Position numbers and translations under genes: made by a program. This document shows positions 22,040-30,060 of a stretch of 43,225 nucleotides of DNA, piece by piece. The stretch's first letter is position 1, and the number at the start of each line of letters is the position of its first letter. Origin of the DNA: a virus; IMG/VR virus record IMGVR_UViG_3300046485_000008, positions 1 to 43,225 of that record, one strand, 5' to 3'. The notes beneath the pieces are model-generated. The model saw only the letters and a list, made by a program, of their open reading frames with translations. It was not told where the DNA came from and ran no database searches.

Positions 22040-22277
22040 GGCAGGGGGCTCTGTGTCCAAGGGCTCACGCCCTACCCCTCCCGCCTCGTGTAGGGGCACC
22101 CAGGACGCAGGGCAGGGCAGTCTCGATCAGGTCCCAGACGCACGAGGAGGGGGCACCCTCGCCCCCCCCCCATAGGTTCTTCTGGCGCATCAATGCCTCG
22201 GGGGTAATTGGAACCCCGGTGGTTAGTTAGATAACGACTCGCAACGCTTGACTTGATTTTGACCCCCTGGAGCATCT
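22040..22277. promoter_or_regulatory. Largest non-coding gap, upstream of the packaging and late genes
   Basis: 238 bases without a supported gene. The left part is GC-rich, with a small hairpin AGGGC-TCAC-GCCCT (22060-22073) and GGGGG-CACCCTCG-CCCCC (22150-22166) that leads into a run of ten C (22162-22171). The right part (about 22200-22260) is the most AT-rich non-coding stretch of the late region, with TTAGTTAGATAAC and TTGACTTGATTTTGACC. A promoter for the late operon and a packaging start (cos or pac) upstream of the terminase are both plausible here. No exact consensus was found. Confidence 0.35.
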
Positions 22278-22940
22278 ATGGCAGACACCCAGAAAGCTAC
22301 CCCACGAAGCTGGCAGAACAGGATCATCGGGCATGGGGAGGAGGCACCCGACCAGCTTCTGGCGAACCCGAAGAACTGGAGGGTCCACCCAGCCGCGCAA
22401 CAGCAGGGAATGGAGGCAGTCCTGGACACCGTGGGCTGGGTCCAGTCGGTGGTGGTGAACAAGCGCACGGGCTTCCTGGTGGATGGACACCTCCGGGTGA
22501 CCCTTGCCCTGAGGAGATCCGAGCCGATGATCCCTGTGGTCTATGTGGATCTGGACCCCGTGGAGGAGGACCTGATCCTGGCGACCATTGATCCCCTCGC
22601 CTCCATCGCCAGGACCGACCAGGCCAAGATCGCAGAACTTCTGGCAGACATCGGGAGCGCAGACATGGCGGCGGGGGACATCGTGAAGATGATCGCTGAA
22701 GACGCAGGTCTGATCCCAGCTTGCCTCCAGGATGCCGACTCGGAGTGGAAGGGAATGCCCGAGTTCGAACAGGAGGACCAGCTTGCCCACCGTCAGGTCA
22801 TCGTGTCCTTCTCCTGTGATGAGGATGCGGACAGCTTCTTCAAGCTGGTGGGACAGAGCGTGACCCCGAAGACAAAGTCCATCTGGTATCCGAAGCAGGA
22901 GTCCCTGAACCTCAAAGCCCTGGAGGTGGTCCATGAGTGA
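22278..22940 (+). CDS. ParB-like protein before the glycosyltransferase
   Basis: A 220-residue protein. The N-terminal ParB/sulfiredoxin-type domain has LLANPKNWRVHPAAQQQ, LDTVGWVQSVVVNKRTG and VDGHLRVTLAL (the ParB box, G-H-L-R). The remaining part ends with a small domain HRQVIVSFSCDEDADSFFKL followed by TPKTKSIWYP, also seen in phage ParB-like proteins beside DNA-modification genes. It overlaps the glycosyltransferase by 8 bases and probably works in the same pathway, for instance as a nucleotide-dependent DNA-binding or selecting factor. It differs from the ParB-like protein at 15854. Confidence 0.72.
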   Translation: MADTQKATPRSWQNRIIGHGEEAPDQLLANPKNWRVHPAAQQQGMEAVLDTVGWVQSVVVNKRTGFLVDGHLRVTLALRRSEPMIPVVYVDLDPVEEDLILATIDPLASIARTDQAKIAELLADIGSADMAAGDIVKMIAEDAGLIPACLQDADSEWKGMPEFEQEDQLAHRQVIVSFSCDEDADSFFKLVGQSVTPKTKSIWYPKQESLNLKALEVVHE

Positions 22941-23868
22941 TCCCCATCACCCCCAGTTCCCTCTCTACATCCCGAGCAAGGGGCGCCACGAGTACATGAT
23001 CACCAGTAAAGCCCTCACCCAGATGGGGGTGCATCACTTCATCGTGGTGGAGCCCCAGCAGGTGGAGGACTACCAGAGGGCCGTCAAGAAGTTCGACCTG
23101 ATGACCACCGTCCTCCCCCTGGACCTGACCTTCAAGGACCGCTACGAACTCTGCGATGACTTGGGTCTGACCAAGTCCACAGGACCAGGACCAGCCAGGA
23201 ACTTCGCATGGGAGCATTCCATCAGCTTGGGCTTCGACTGGCACTGGGTCATGGATGACAACATCGTGGACTTCCACCGATTGAATAAGAACCTGAAGAT
23301 CCGTGTCCATGCCCCTGTCTTCTGGAGGGTGATGGAGGACTTCTGCCTCCGATACGAGAACGTGGCGATGGCTGGTCCGAACTACGAGATGTTCGTGCCC
23401 AGGAAGGCGAAGGTCCCACCCTTCGTTCTGAACACGCGGATCTATTCCTGCAACCTCATCCGAAATGATGTCCCCTTCAGGTGGCGGGGACGCTACAACG
23501 AGGACACCATCCTGAGCCTCGACATGCTGAAGGCTGGCTGGTGTACCGTCCAGTTCAATGCCTTCCTTCAGAAGAAGCTGAACACCCAGACCATCCCTGG
23601 GGGGAACACCGCCGAGTTCTACCACGCAGAGGGCAAGGTGAAGGACGGGGAGAAGTACGCGGACACAGGCACCCTGGCGAAGTCCAGGATGCAGGTAGCG
23701 GTCCACCCTGATGTCTCCACCCTTGTCTGGCGGTTCAAGCGGTGGCATCACCTCGTTGACTATTCAGGCTTCAGAAGGAATCGTCTAAGGCTCAAGAAGG
23801 GGCTGGAGGTCCAGGCCGATCCCAACGAATACGGGATGACGATCCAGAAGGTGGCGAATGCAAAGTGA
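22933..23868 (+). CDS. TET-associated glycosyltransferase-like protein (TAGT)
   Basis: A 311-residue GT-A-type glycosyltransferase. Motifs in order: YIPSKGR (12-18), HFIVVEPQ, GPARN (86-90), SLGFDWHWVMDDNI (acidic DDN at 108-110, for the metal-bound sugar nucleotide), RYNEDTILSLDMLKAGWC (187-204) and IPGGNTAE. This order fits the TAGT family, defined in phages and in the animal protein GREB1, thought to add sugars to oxidised 5-methylcytosine in DNA. The cytosine methyltransferase could supply the base, but no TET/JBP oxygenase was found. It sits between the ParB-like gene and the terminase. Confidence 0.8.
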   Translation: MSDPHHPQFPLYIPSKGRHEYMITSKALTQMGVHHFIVVEPQQVEDYQRAVKKFDLMTTVLPLDLTFKDRYELCDDLGLTKSTGPGPARNFAWEHSISLGFDWHWVMDDNIVDFHRLNKNLKIRVHAPVFWRVMEDFCLRYENVAMAGPNYEMFVPRKAKVPPFVLNTRIYSCNLIRNDVPFRWRGRYNEDTILSLDMLKAGWCTVQFNAFLQKKLNTQTIPGGNTAEFYHAEGKVKDGEKYADTGTLAKSRMQVAVHPDVSTLVWRFKRWHHLVDYSGFRRNRLRLKKGLEVQADPNEYGMTIQKVANAK

Positions 23869-24061
23869 ACAGGAACGCCAGAAGATGATCGTGAAGGCGA
23901 ACCGGATGCTGGACCAGGGCTTCTGCCTTCAAGCCATCAGCGCGGAGGTGGGGGTTCAGCTTGGAGACCTCATGGACCTGTGCCGAATCCTTGGGCAGCA
24001 GAGGCTCCAGCAGAGGCACGAGAAGCTGGTGGTCCACCAGGAGGGTGATCCATGTCAGTAG
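23858..24061 (+). CDS. Small HTH-like protein before the terminase
   Basis: A 67-residue protein overlapping the glycosyltransferase stop. Residues about 14-44 (RMLDQGFCLQAISAEVGVQL then LMDLCRILG) look like a short helix-turn-helix. The C-terminus is Gln/His-rich. It overlaps the terminase small subunit by 10 bases. It could be a terminase accessory DNA-binding protein. No family is recognised. Confidence 0.5.
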   Translation: MQSEQERQKMIVKANRMLDQGFCLQAISAEVGVQLGDLMDLCRILGQQRLQQRHEKLVVHQEGDPCQ

Positions 24062-24645
24062 GGATCGAGGAGATCTGCCGAGTCCTGGCGGGGCATGGGA
24101 ATCCACCCCTGACTCCTGAGCGTGTGCGACAGCTTGTGAACGAGGGCATGGAGAAGGACGGGCATGGGAAATACGATGCCGTGCGGTGCATGTTCTGGTA
24201 CTTGGGCAAGGTCAGGAGGATGGTCTCCCACAAGGAGACAGAGAACGATGACGGCTCCTCTTCGGGGATCAGGGGAGAGAGGAGGCGGCTCCTCTCTGCT
24301 CAGGCAGACACCGCCGAGATGGAACTGGCGAAGGCACGGGCCGAGACCATCAGCATGGAGGACCATGTCCGAATCCTGTCGGAGCTGGTTCAGGAGACCA
24401 AGGGACGAATGATGTCTATCCCCGCCAGAGCCGCCGCTGATGTGGTGGGGGAGACCTCCCGCGTGATGGTCCAAGCCAAGATCGAGAAGAGGGTGAGGGA
24501 GGCGATGGCTCATCTGGCCGAAAAGAGCCCCAAGCCAGCCACAGAAGTGGAGAAGCCGAAGAGGGAAGTGAAGCCGAAGCCCAAAAAGGAAGAGAAGCCG
24601 AAGGTGAAGAAGAAGCCCACACGCAGGAAGCCTGTGAGCCGCTGA
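24052..24645 (+). CDS. terS: Terminase small subunit (Nu1-like)
   Basis: A 197-residue protein directly upstream of the large subunit, sharing its last base with that gene's start. The N-terminus is a helix-turn-helix (IEEICRVLAGHGNPPLTPER, then VRQLVNEGM), as in lambda Nu1 and DUF1441-type proteins that bind the packaging site. The middle is a long oligomerisation helix (QADTAEMELAKARAETISME). The C-terminal 45 residues are a Lys/Pro/Glu-rich tail that probably contacts DNA or the large subunit. Confidence 0.75.
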   Translation: MSVGIEEICRVLAGHGNPPLTPERVRQLVNEGMEKDGHGKYDAVRCMFWYLGKVRRMVSHKETENDDGSSSGIRGERRRLLSAQADTAEMELAKARAETISMEDHVRILSELVQETKGRMMSIPARAAADVVGETSRVMVQAKIEKRVREAMAHLAEKSPKPATEVEKPKREVKPKPKKEEKPKVKKKPTRRKPVSR

Positions 24646-26552
24646 TGTACCAGACGCACCCATCGGCCCTGGCCGCGCTGGACCTCGCCCACGAGCAGGT
24701 CCGAAGGCTCTGGGAACCTCCTCCCGACATCACTGTCTCCCAGTGGGCAGAGGCGAACAGGGTCATGCCCAGAGGAACCACCTCCCGACCTGGCCCATTC
24801 CGTGCGGAGAAGTTCCAGCGGGAGATGATGGATGTCTTCTGTGATCCCCTGGTCCACAAGATCGCAGTGATGAAGGGGACGCAGATCGGATACACGGATG
24901 CGGTCCTGAACAACCTCATCGGATACACCATAGACCTGGACCCGAAGCCGATAATGATGGTTCTTCCTGGTGGGGATGTGGTCAGGGAATACGCCAGGAA
25001 GCGGCTGAACCCGATGGTCGAAGCCACTCCCTGCCTCAGGTCAAAGGTAAAGGAGGCGAAGTCTCGGGACGGTGGGAACACCCTGAAGATGAAGACCTTC
25101 CCAGGGGGCTTCATCAAGCTGGCGAATGCAGGGTCTGGGAAGGATCTCCGATCTGATCCCATCCCCCTCCTGCTGTTCGATGAAGTGGACGGATACGAGG
25201 ACGATGTGGGAGGTGAGGGTGATCCTCTCCAGATCGGTGAACGGCGAACTGACCAGTACCCTGACGCGAAGATCCTCTACGGTTCCACCCCTGCAAAGCC
25301 GAAGGGCTTCTCCAAGATCGAAGACCTCTACGAGAGGTCAGACAAGCGGCGTTTCCATGTGCCATGCCCCTACTGTGGGCACATGCAGGTCCTGCGCTGG
25401 AGGGACCAGAAGACGAATGTCTACCGACTCACATGGGAGAAGGATGTGGAGGGGTATCCCATCCCCGAGACTGTCCGCTTCATGTGCAACGGGTGCGGGG
25501 TGGGCATCGCTGAACACTTTAAGCAGAGGATGCTGGACTCCGGGGAGTGGCTGGCAGAGTGCCCTGGGCGTGAGATCGTGGGCTTCCACATCAATGCACT
25601 CTACTCACCCTGGAAGGAGAACTGGGCGATCCTGGCGAAGGAGTGGCATGAGGCACAGGGGAACCAGGAGAAGCTTCGCGCCTTCATCAATCTGAGACTC
25701 GGGGAGACCTTTGAGGAATCAGGGGACAGGCTGGAAGCAGAAGGTCTCGGAACCCGTCTGGAGGAATGGCCCGAGGACATCATCCCTCACGATGTGGCTG
25801 TCCTCACTGCTCAGGCCGATGTCCAGGGGAACCGGATCGAGGCGACCATCGAGGGCTGGGCGGCCGGGGAACAGTCGTATCTGATCCACAGGGAGGTGTT
25901 CTGGGGTGACCCATCCACTGACCCTGGGGTCTGGGAACAGCTTGAGGAGTTCCGCTTGAGGGAGTGGAAGCACTCCTGCGGTGCCATCCTGCGCCCGATC
26001 ATTCTCGTCGTGGATTCAGGAGACCAGACAGATGCGGTCTACGACTATGTCCTCCCTCGGCAGAACATCAGGGACAGGGTCTTCGCCATCAAGGGGGTGG
26101 ACTTCCATGCGAAGCCAGTGCTGGTCCAGGATGGAGCCAGCAAGCGTCACGCCATCCGACTGTTCACGGTGGCGACCCATGCGGCGAAGGAACGGATCTT
26201 CTCCCGCCTGAAGATGAACAAGCCAGAGCCAGGACAGCCCTATCCTCAGGGCTGGATTCATCTGCCCACCCATCTGGCGAACGAAGAGTATCTGGCACAG
26301 CTAACCTCCGAGAAGAAGCTGACGGTCACCGACAAGAAGACCAGGGCTCGGAAGGTGGTCTGGGTGAAGACGCACACTCGGAACGAGGCTCTGGACTTGA
26401 AGGTCTACGCCCTGGCCGCCCTGTTCATTCTCCAGAACCACATCGACCCAGTGACCTTCAGGGATCTGGGAGCCCTGGCCGCCGCCATCAGGGGGGAAGT
26501 CCCACTGGCGGGGAGGAGGACCAGGGGCATGAGGTCTCAGGCTGGCGGGTGA
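24645..26552 (+). CDS. terL: Terminase large subunit, GpA type
   Basis: A 635-residue GpA-family packaging motor. The ATPase part has a deviant Walker A AVMKGTQIGYT (74-84), as is usual in GpA proteins, and Walker B PLLLFDEVDG (174-183). A zinc-like pair of knuckles, CPYC (241-244) and CNGC (281-284), separates it from the nuclease. The nuclease has TAQADVQGNRIEATIEGW (Asp392) and VVDSGDQTDAVYDYV (Asp457). The enzyme cuts concatemers and pumps DNA into the prohead. GpA relatives often make cohesive ends, so cos packaging is favoured, but the window ends show no matching overhangs. Confidence 0.92.
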   Translation: MYQTHPSALAALDLAHEQVRRLWEPPPDITVSQWAEANRVMPRGTTSRPGPFRAEKFQREMMDVFCDPLVHKIAVMKGTQIGYTDAVLNNLIGYTIDLDPKPIMMVLPGGDVVREYARKRLNPMVEATPCLRSKVKEAKSRDGGNTLKMKTFPGGFIKLANAGSGKDLRSDPIPLLLFDEVDGYEDDVGGEGDPLQIGERRTDQYPDAKILYGSTPAKPKGFSKIEDLYERSDKRRFHVPCPYCGHMQVLRWRDQKTNVYRLTWEKDVEGYPIPETVRFMCNGCGVGIAEHFKQRMLDSGEWLAECPGREIVGFHINALYSPWKENWAILAKEWHEAQGNQEKLRAFINLRLGETFEESGDRLEAEGLGTRLEEWPEDIIPHDVAVLTAQADVQGNRIEATIEGWAAGEQSYLIHREVFWGDPSTDPGVWEQLEEFRLREWKHSCGAILRPIILVVDSGDQTDAVYDYVLPRQNIRDRVFAIKGVDFHAKPVLVQDGASKRHAIRLFTVATHAAKERIFSRLKMNKPEPGQPYPQGWIHLPTHLANEEYLAQLTSEKKLTVTDKKTRARKVVWVKTHTRNEALDLKVYALAALFILQNHIDPVTFRDLGALAAAIRGEVPLAGRRTRGMRSQAGG

Positions 26553-26565
26553 GCGATTCTGTGCT
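26552..26565 (+). promoter_or_regulatory. Copy 2 of the AGCG-N3-CTGTGCT motif
   Basis: AGCGATTCTGTGCT begins at the last base of the terminase stop codon and ends 35 bases before the gpW-like start. It matches copies at 6210 and 26917 in the fixed bases and in the spacing. TAGACC follows. The gpW-like gene has no visible ribosome site, so this element may have a role in its transcription or translation. Confidence 0.35.
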
Positions 26566-26600
26566 AGACCCCCAGGGGTGCCTCCCTCTACCTTCTCGGC

Positions 26601-26828
26601 ATGGCTGGAATCGACCTCACCATCGCACAGGCTCACCTCACCTCCTGGCTTGCGGCAGAGACTGCTGTGGCGGGGGGCCAGGCTTACACCATCGGGAACA
26701 GGACCATGCGCTTCGCAGACCTCCAGCAGATCAGGGAGCAGATCCAGTACTGGGACGGCATGGTCCAGAAGTTATCGGCTTCAGGTGGACAACGAGGCAT
26801 GAGGGTCCGAGGCGTGACCCCCTGCTAG
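26601..26828 (+). CDS. gpW/DUF6148-like head-tail joining protein
   Basis: A 75-residue protein. Its pattern is that of short head-completion proteins: ITIAQAHL-like helix, SWLAAETAVAGGQAYTIG, MRFADLQQIREQIQYWDG and a C-terminal RVRGVTPC. Lambda gpW binds the portal after packaging and makes the site for tail joining. The location between terminase and portal is the same as in lambda. No Shine-Dalgarno sequence is visible before the ATG. Confidence 0.78.
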   Translation: MAGIDLTIAQAHLTSWLAAETAVAGGQAYTIGNRTMRFADLQQIREQIQYWDGMVQKLSASGGQRGMRVRGVTPC

Positions 26829-26834
26829 ACTCGA

Positions 26835-26881
26835 CTCGGCGGTCGCTCCCCGCCAGTGGCTGGAACTCCTCCCCAGCCGAG
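26835..26881 (+). ncRNA. Predicted three-way RNA junction
   Basis: CTC (26835-26837) pairs with GAG (26879-26881). Inside, GGCGG (26838-26842) pairs with CCGCC (26850-26854) and GGCTGG (26858-26863) pairs with CCAGCC (26873-26878). An alternative six-pair outer stem is CTCGGC with GCCGAG. A strong terminator follows directly. It does not have the loops of a tRNA. It could be a small RNA or a leader that controls termination before the portal gene. Confidence 0.4.
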
Positions 26882-26909
26882 CCCCCCCCTTGACCGGGGG
26901 GGGCTTTTT
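26881..26909 (+). terminator. Rho-independent terminator between gpW-like and portal genes
   Basis: GCCCCCCCC (26881-26889), loop TTGACC, GGGGGGGGC (26896-26904): a 9-bp G/C stem with a T5 tract at 26905-26909. It is the clearest terminator in the window and lies inside the late gene block, so the portal and downstream genes probably have their own promoter or need antitermination. Confidence 0.85.
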
Positions 26910-26930
26910 CTTGGTGAGCGAATCTGTGCT
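26905..26930 (+). promoter_or_regulatory. Copy 3 of the motif, directly after the terminator
   Basis: TTTTTCTTG, three bases, AGCG, three bases, CTGTGCT. The T tract is shared with the terminator. The same arrangement, including the T run and CTTG, is found at 6197-6223. It is the best candidate for a promoter serving the portal gene, though no standard -35/-10 pair is visible. Confidence 0.4.
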
Positions 26931-26986
26931 TCAGGGCTCAAGTGGTTCCGGCCTATCGTTTGCGGGAATGGACTGTGGGGGACAGC

Positions 26987-28972
26987 GTGCCAAAAGATGA
27001 TCGGGGAATCCTGAAGGTTCGCCCCAACCTGCTGGACCGTGCCATCTCTTATTTCGACCCAGCCCGAGGTGCTGAACGCATCAGGAATCGGGCTCAGGGT
27101 GGGATGTTCGACGCTATGGTGGGGGCTTGGACTGGAGCCCGAACAGATCGCAGATCCATGATGTCCTGGGTCACTTCTCCAGGATCGGCCAATGCCGACA
27201 GCCTTGTGGATCTGCGACTTCTCCGACAGAGGTCCAGGGACCTGATCAGGAACCAGCCCCTCGCAGGAGGTGCCATCGCCACGGTGGTCTCCAATGTGGT
27301 GGGCTCAGGGCTCACCCTCCAGTCCAGGATAGACAGGGACTTCCTGGGGCTGGATGACGAGGCTGCCGACCAGTGGCAGGAAGACGCCGAGAGGGAGTAC
27401 TGCTTCTGGAGTGAGTCCACAGACTGCGACATCACCCGCACCCAGAACATGGCAGAACTCCAGGATCTGGTCTTCCGATCCACCCTGGAGAGTGGGGACT
27501 GCTTCACCCTTCTCCCGATGGTCCCTGTGCGTGGGAATCCTTATTCCACGAGGGTCCAGATCATCGAGGCAGACCGAGTCTGCAATAAGACGATGGCGGC
27601 GAACTCCACGACCCTGGCTGGTGGTGTCGAGATGGACTCCTATGGCGCCCCCGTGAACTACCACATCCTCCAGAGCCATCCTGGGGACTTTATGAACTCC
27701 AAGTCCTGGGTCTGGGAGGTGGTCCCTGCCTTCGGTGCGAAGACGGGTCGGAGGAATGTCCTCCACCACTTCCGCAGGACACGCCCTGGGCAGAACCGAG
27801 GCATCCCCTACCTCGCCCCAGTCATCGAAGCCTTCAAGTCCCTGGGCACCTATTCAGACGCTGAACTCCAGGCCGCTGTCGTGTCGGCCCTCTTCACTGT
27901 CTTCGTGAAGTCCAACGGGCCTGGGCTCATCCCTGGGCTCCCTGGGACCATGTCCGCAGAGACTGGGGCAACGATGCAGGACTCGGACCTGAAGCTTGCC
28001 CCTGGAGCAGTGGTGGATCTGGGACCAGGGGAAGAGATCCAGATCGCAGATCCCAAGAGACCGAATGCGAACTTCGACCCCTTTGTCCTGGCTGTCCTGA
28101 GACAGATCGGGGTCGCCCTGGAAGTCCCCTTCGAAGTCCTGGTGAAACACTTCAATTCGTCCTACTCGGCAGCCCGAGCCTCCCTGTTGGAGGCGTGGCG
28201 GTTCTTCAGGGGTCGGCGTGCGTGGCTGGCTTCCTCATTCTGCCAGCCGATCTACGAGACCTTCATGGACGAAGCAGTGGCGGCCGGCCGCCTTCAGGCT
28301 CCAGGATATTTCGCAGACCCTGCCATCCGCAGAGCCTACACCCGCGCGGCTTGGATCGGGGACAGCCCTGGACAGATCAACCCGAAGGACGAGGCAGATG
28401 CCGCGAAGCTTCGGCTGGACATCGGGGTCTCGGACCTCGCCACCGAGACCCCCGCCATGACGGGTCTGGACTGGATGACCACCCATCGCCAGCAGGTCAA
28501 GGAGAGGCGCATGAGGCTGGAGGCTGGGCTGATCCAGCCCGTGGCTGGTGCGGCGGCTCCGAACATGACTCACCCTGGGGCTCCTTCAGCCCCTGAGGGG
28601 GAGGACCCGAAGGAGGAGAAGGGGGACACCAGCGAGGACCCGAAGGCTCCTGGGGAGAATGCCGAGATCCTGCGAGCTCTGAGTGCCCAGACCCAGTCCC
28701 TGGTCTCCATCGCTCATGCGGTGAAGTACCAGGAAGACCCTGCCCCTCCTGCCCCCCAGCCAGCCCCAGACATCACGGTGAACTGTCCCGAGGTTCAGGT
28801 AGGAGCCCCGCAGATCCACATGCCAGAGATAACCGTCACGATGCCCCCCGTCACCCTCAATGTGACGATGGAAGCCCCTGCTCCAGGAGCCCCATCATCG
28901 AAGACCATCCACATCCAGCGCGGACCTGATGGATCAGCCCTGGGCTACACCGTTTCGGAGGAGAAGCCATGA
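26987..28972 (+). CDS. Portal protein, lambda type
   Basis: The frame is open from GTG 26942, but GTG 26987 has a GGGGGA site and gives the N-terminus usual for lambda portals (NLLDRAISYFDPARGAERIR). The 661-residue product has LRQRSRDLIRNQPLAGGAI, ESGDCFTLLP, VQIIEADRVCN and FEVLVKHFNSSYSAARASLL, all typical. Twelve copies form the ring at the head vertex through which DNA passes. The last 130 residues form a Pro/Glu-rich tail with repeats around PAPDITVNCPEVQVGAPQIH, longer than in most relatives. The stop overlaps the next start (ATGA). Confidence 0.88.
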   Translation: MPKDDRGILKVRPNLLDRAISYFDPARGAERIRNRAQGGMFDAMVGAWTGARTDRRSMMSWVTSPGSANADSLVDLRLLRQRSRDLIRNQPLAGGAIATVVSNVVGSGLTLQSRIDRDFLGLDDEAADQWQEDAEREYCFWSESTDCDITRTQNMAELQDLVFRSTLESGDCFTLLPMVPVRGNPYSTRVQIIEADRVCNKTMAANSTTLAGGVEMDSYGAPVNYHILQSHPGDFMNSKSWVWEVVPAFGAKTGRRNVLHHFRRTRPGQNRGIPYLAPVIEAFKSLGTYSDAELQAAVVSALFTVFVKSNGPGLIPGLPGTMSAETGATMQDSDLKLAPGAVVDLGPGEEIQIADPKRPNANFDPFVLAVLRQIGVALEVPFEVLVKHFNSSYSAARASLLEAWRFFRGRRAWLASSFCQPIYETFMDEAVAAGRLQAPGYFADPAIRRAYTRAAWIGDSPGQINPKDEADAAKLRLDIGVSDLATETPAMTGLDWMTTHRQQVKERRMRLEAGLIQPVAGAAAPNMTHPGAPSAPEGEDPKEEKGDTSEDPKAPGENAEILRALSAQTQSLVSIAHAVKYQEDPAPPAPQPAPDITVNCPEVQVGAPQIHMPEITVTMPPVTLNVTMEAPAPGAPSSKTIHIQRGPDGSALGYTVSEEKP

Positions 28973-29385
28973 CGCTTGGAATGAACACAGCCCTGAGGAA
29001 CACCCGCGTGACCTGTGTCCTCACGGACCTGGACAAGAACGCCTCGGCGGGATTCGTGGAGATCTACTCAGGAACCCGCCCCGCAACGGGGGCAGGAATC
29101 GGCGCGGCTGTCCTGCTGGCTACCTGCCCTCTTTCGAAGCCCTGCGGGACCTGCACTGGAGGAGTCCTGACCTTCTCGGCCATCTCCAACGGGACCGGAA
29201 CGGCTGGGGCTGGGGCTGGGCTGAATGCTACATGGTGCCGCTTCAAGGATGGGGCGGGGACCTTCGTCCAGGATGGTTCGGTGGGTCTCAGTGCTTCCGA
29301 CCTGAACCTCACGGGCTCCACCCTGATCGCCACTGGGCAGACCGTCACCATCTCCTCGGGCTCCATCACTGAGGGGAACGCATAA
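28969..29385 (+). CDS. Hypothetical virion-associated protein
   Basis: A 138-residue protein overlapping the portal stop. It is rich in Gly, Ala and Thr, with three or four cysteines in the middle (TCPLSKPCGTCTGG) and C-terminal beta-rich sequence (NLTGSTLIATGQTVTISSG). Composition and context point to a head surface or joining protein. No family is recognised. Confidence 0.6.
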   Translation: MTLGMNTALRNTRVTCVLTDLDKNASAGFVEIYSGTRPATGAGIGAAVLLATCPLSKPCGTCTGGVLTFSAISNGTGTAGAGAGLNATWCRFKDGAGTFVQDGSVGLSASDLNLTGSTLIATGQTVTISSGSITEGNA

Positions 29386-30057
29386 ATGGCCGCCCCTGTT
29401 GCCGCGAAGGTCACGCTCCCGACAGATGCTGGGAACACTGGGTCCAAGGTCAGGACCCAGACCCGCGTGGTGGGGGCAGACACCGTCCACGAACACTTCT
29501 TCATTCCCATCTCCAATCGGAGCAAGCTGGGGAACTTCAAGGTCGCCCTGGTCCCTCCAGTGGCGGTCCCTGCGGCTGTCCACAACGGGACCACGACTGG
29601 CTTCCTGTGGCTGTTCAATCCAGTGGGCTCTGCGGTGAAGATGGCGATCAAGAGATGCACGATCACCGACCAGTTCACTGCCCTCGCCGCAGACCTCCTG
29701 GCTGGTGAACTCAGGGTGAACCTGTTCACCTTCACAGGGACTGCATCGGGTGCCTCCCTCACCCCTGGGAAGCACGATTCGACAGACGCCGCGGCTGTGG
29801 GGAACGCCAGGACAGCCTCCACTGGACTGACTTGCACCCTGGGGGCGTGTGTCCTCTCCCGCATGTACCAGACGATGGATCTGGTCACTGGTGGAGGTGG
29901 GCACTGGTCCCCCTACACCACCGAATGGAACCCTGGGACAGAGGACGAAGAAATCATCCTGCGTCCTGGCGAGGGTCTGGTGTTCTGGCATGCGACCGCC
30001 GTCACCGCAGGGAACCGACGCCTGACGGTCAACTCCGCGTGGGAAGAAATCGAGTAG
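29386..30057 (+). CDS. Hypothetical structural protein
   Basis: A 223-residue protein that starts directly after the previous stop. The beta-rich sequence has TVHEHFFIPISNRSKLGNFK, FLWLFNPVGSAVKMAIKRC and EEIILRPGEGLVFWHATAVT, a pattern of jelly-roll-like virion proteins. It is located between portal and protease with two other unknown structural genes. A head decoration or fibre-base protein is inferred. Confidence 0.62.
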   Translation: MAAPVAAKVTLPTDAGNTGSKVRTQTRVVGADTVHEHFFIPISNRSKLGNFKVALVPPVAVPAAVHNGTTTGFLWLFNPVGSAVKMAIKRCTITDQFTALAADLLAGELRVNLFTFTGTASGASLTPGKHDSTDAAAVGNARTASTGLTCTLGACVLSRMYQTMDLVTGGGGHWSPYTTEWNPGTEDEEIILRPGEGLVFWHATAVTAGNRRLTVNSAWEEIE

Positions 30058-30060
30058 CCG

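Noticed and set aside
26835-26881. tRNA gene
   Set aside because: The fold has only two inner hairpins, a 3-6 bp closing stem, no T-loop or CCA-type pattern, and runs directly into a terminator.
26942-26986. Portal start at GTG 26942
   Set aside because: It has a weak ribosome site and adds 15 residues not typical of lambda portals; GTG 26987 has GGGGGA at good spacing.
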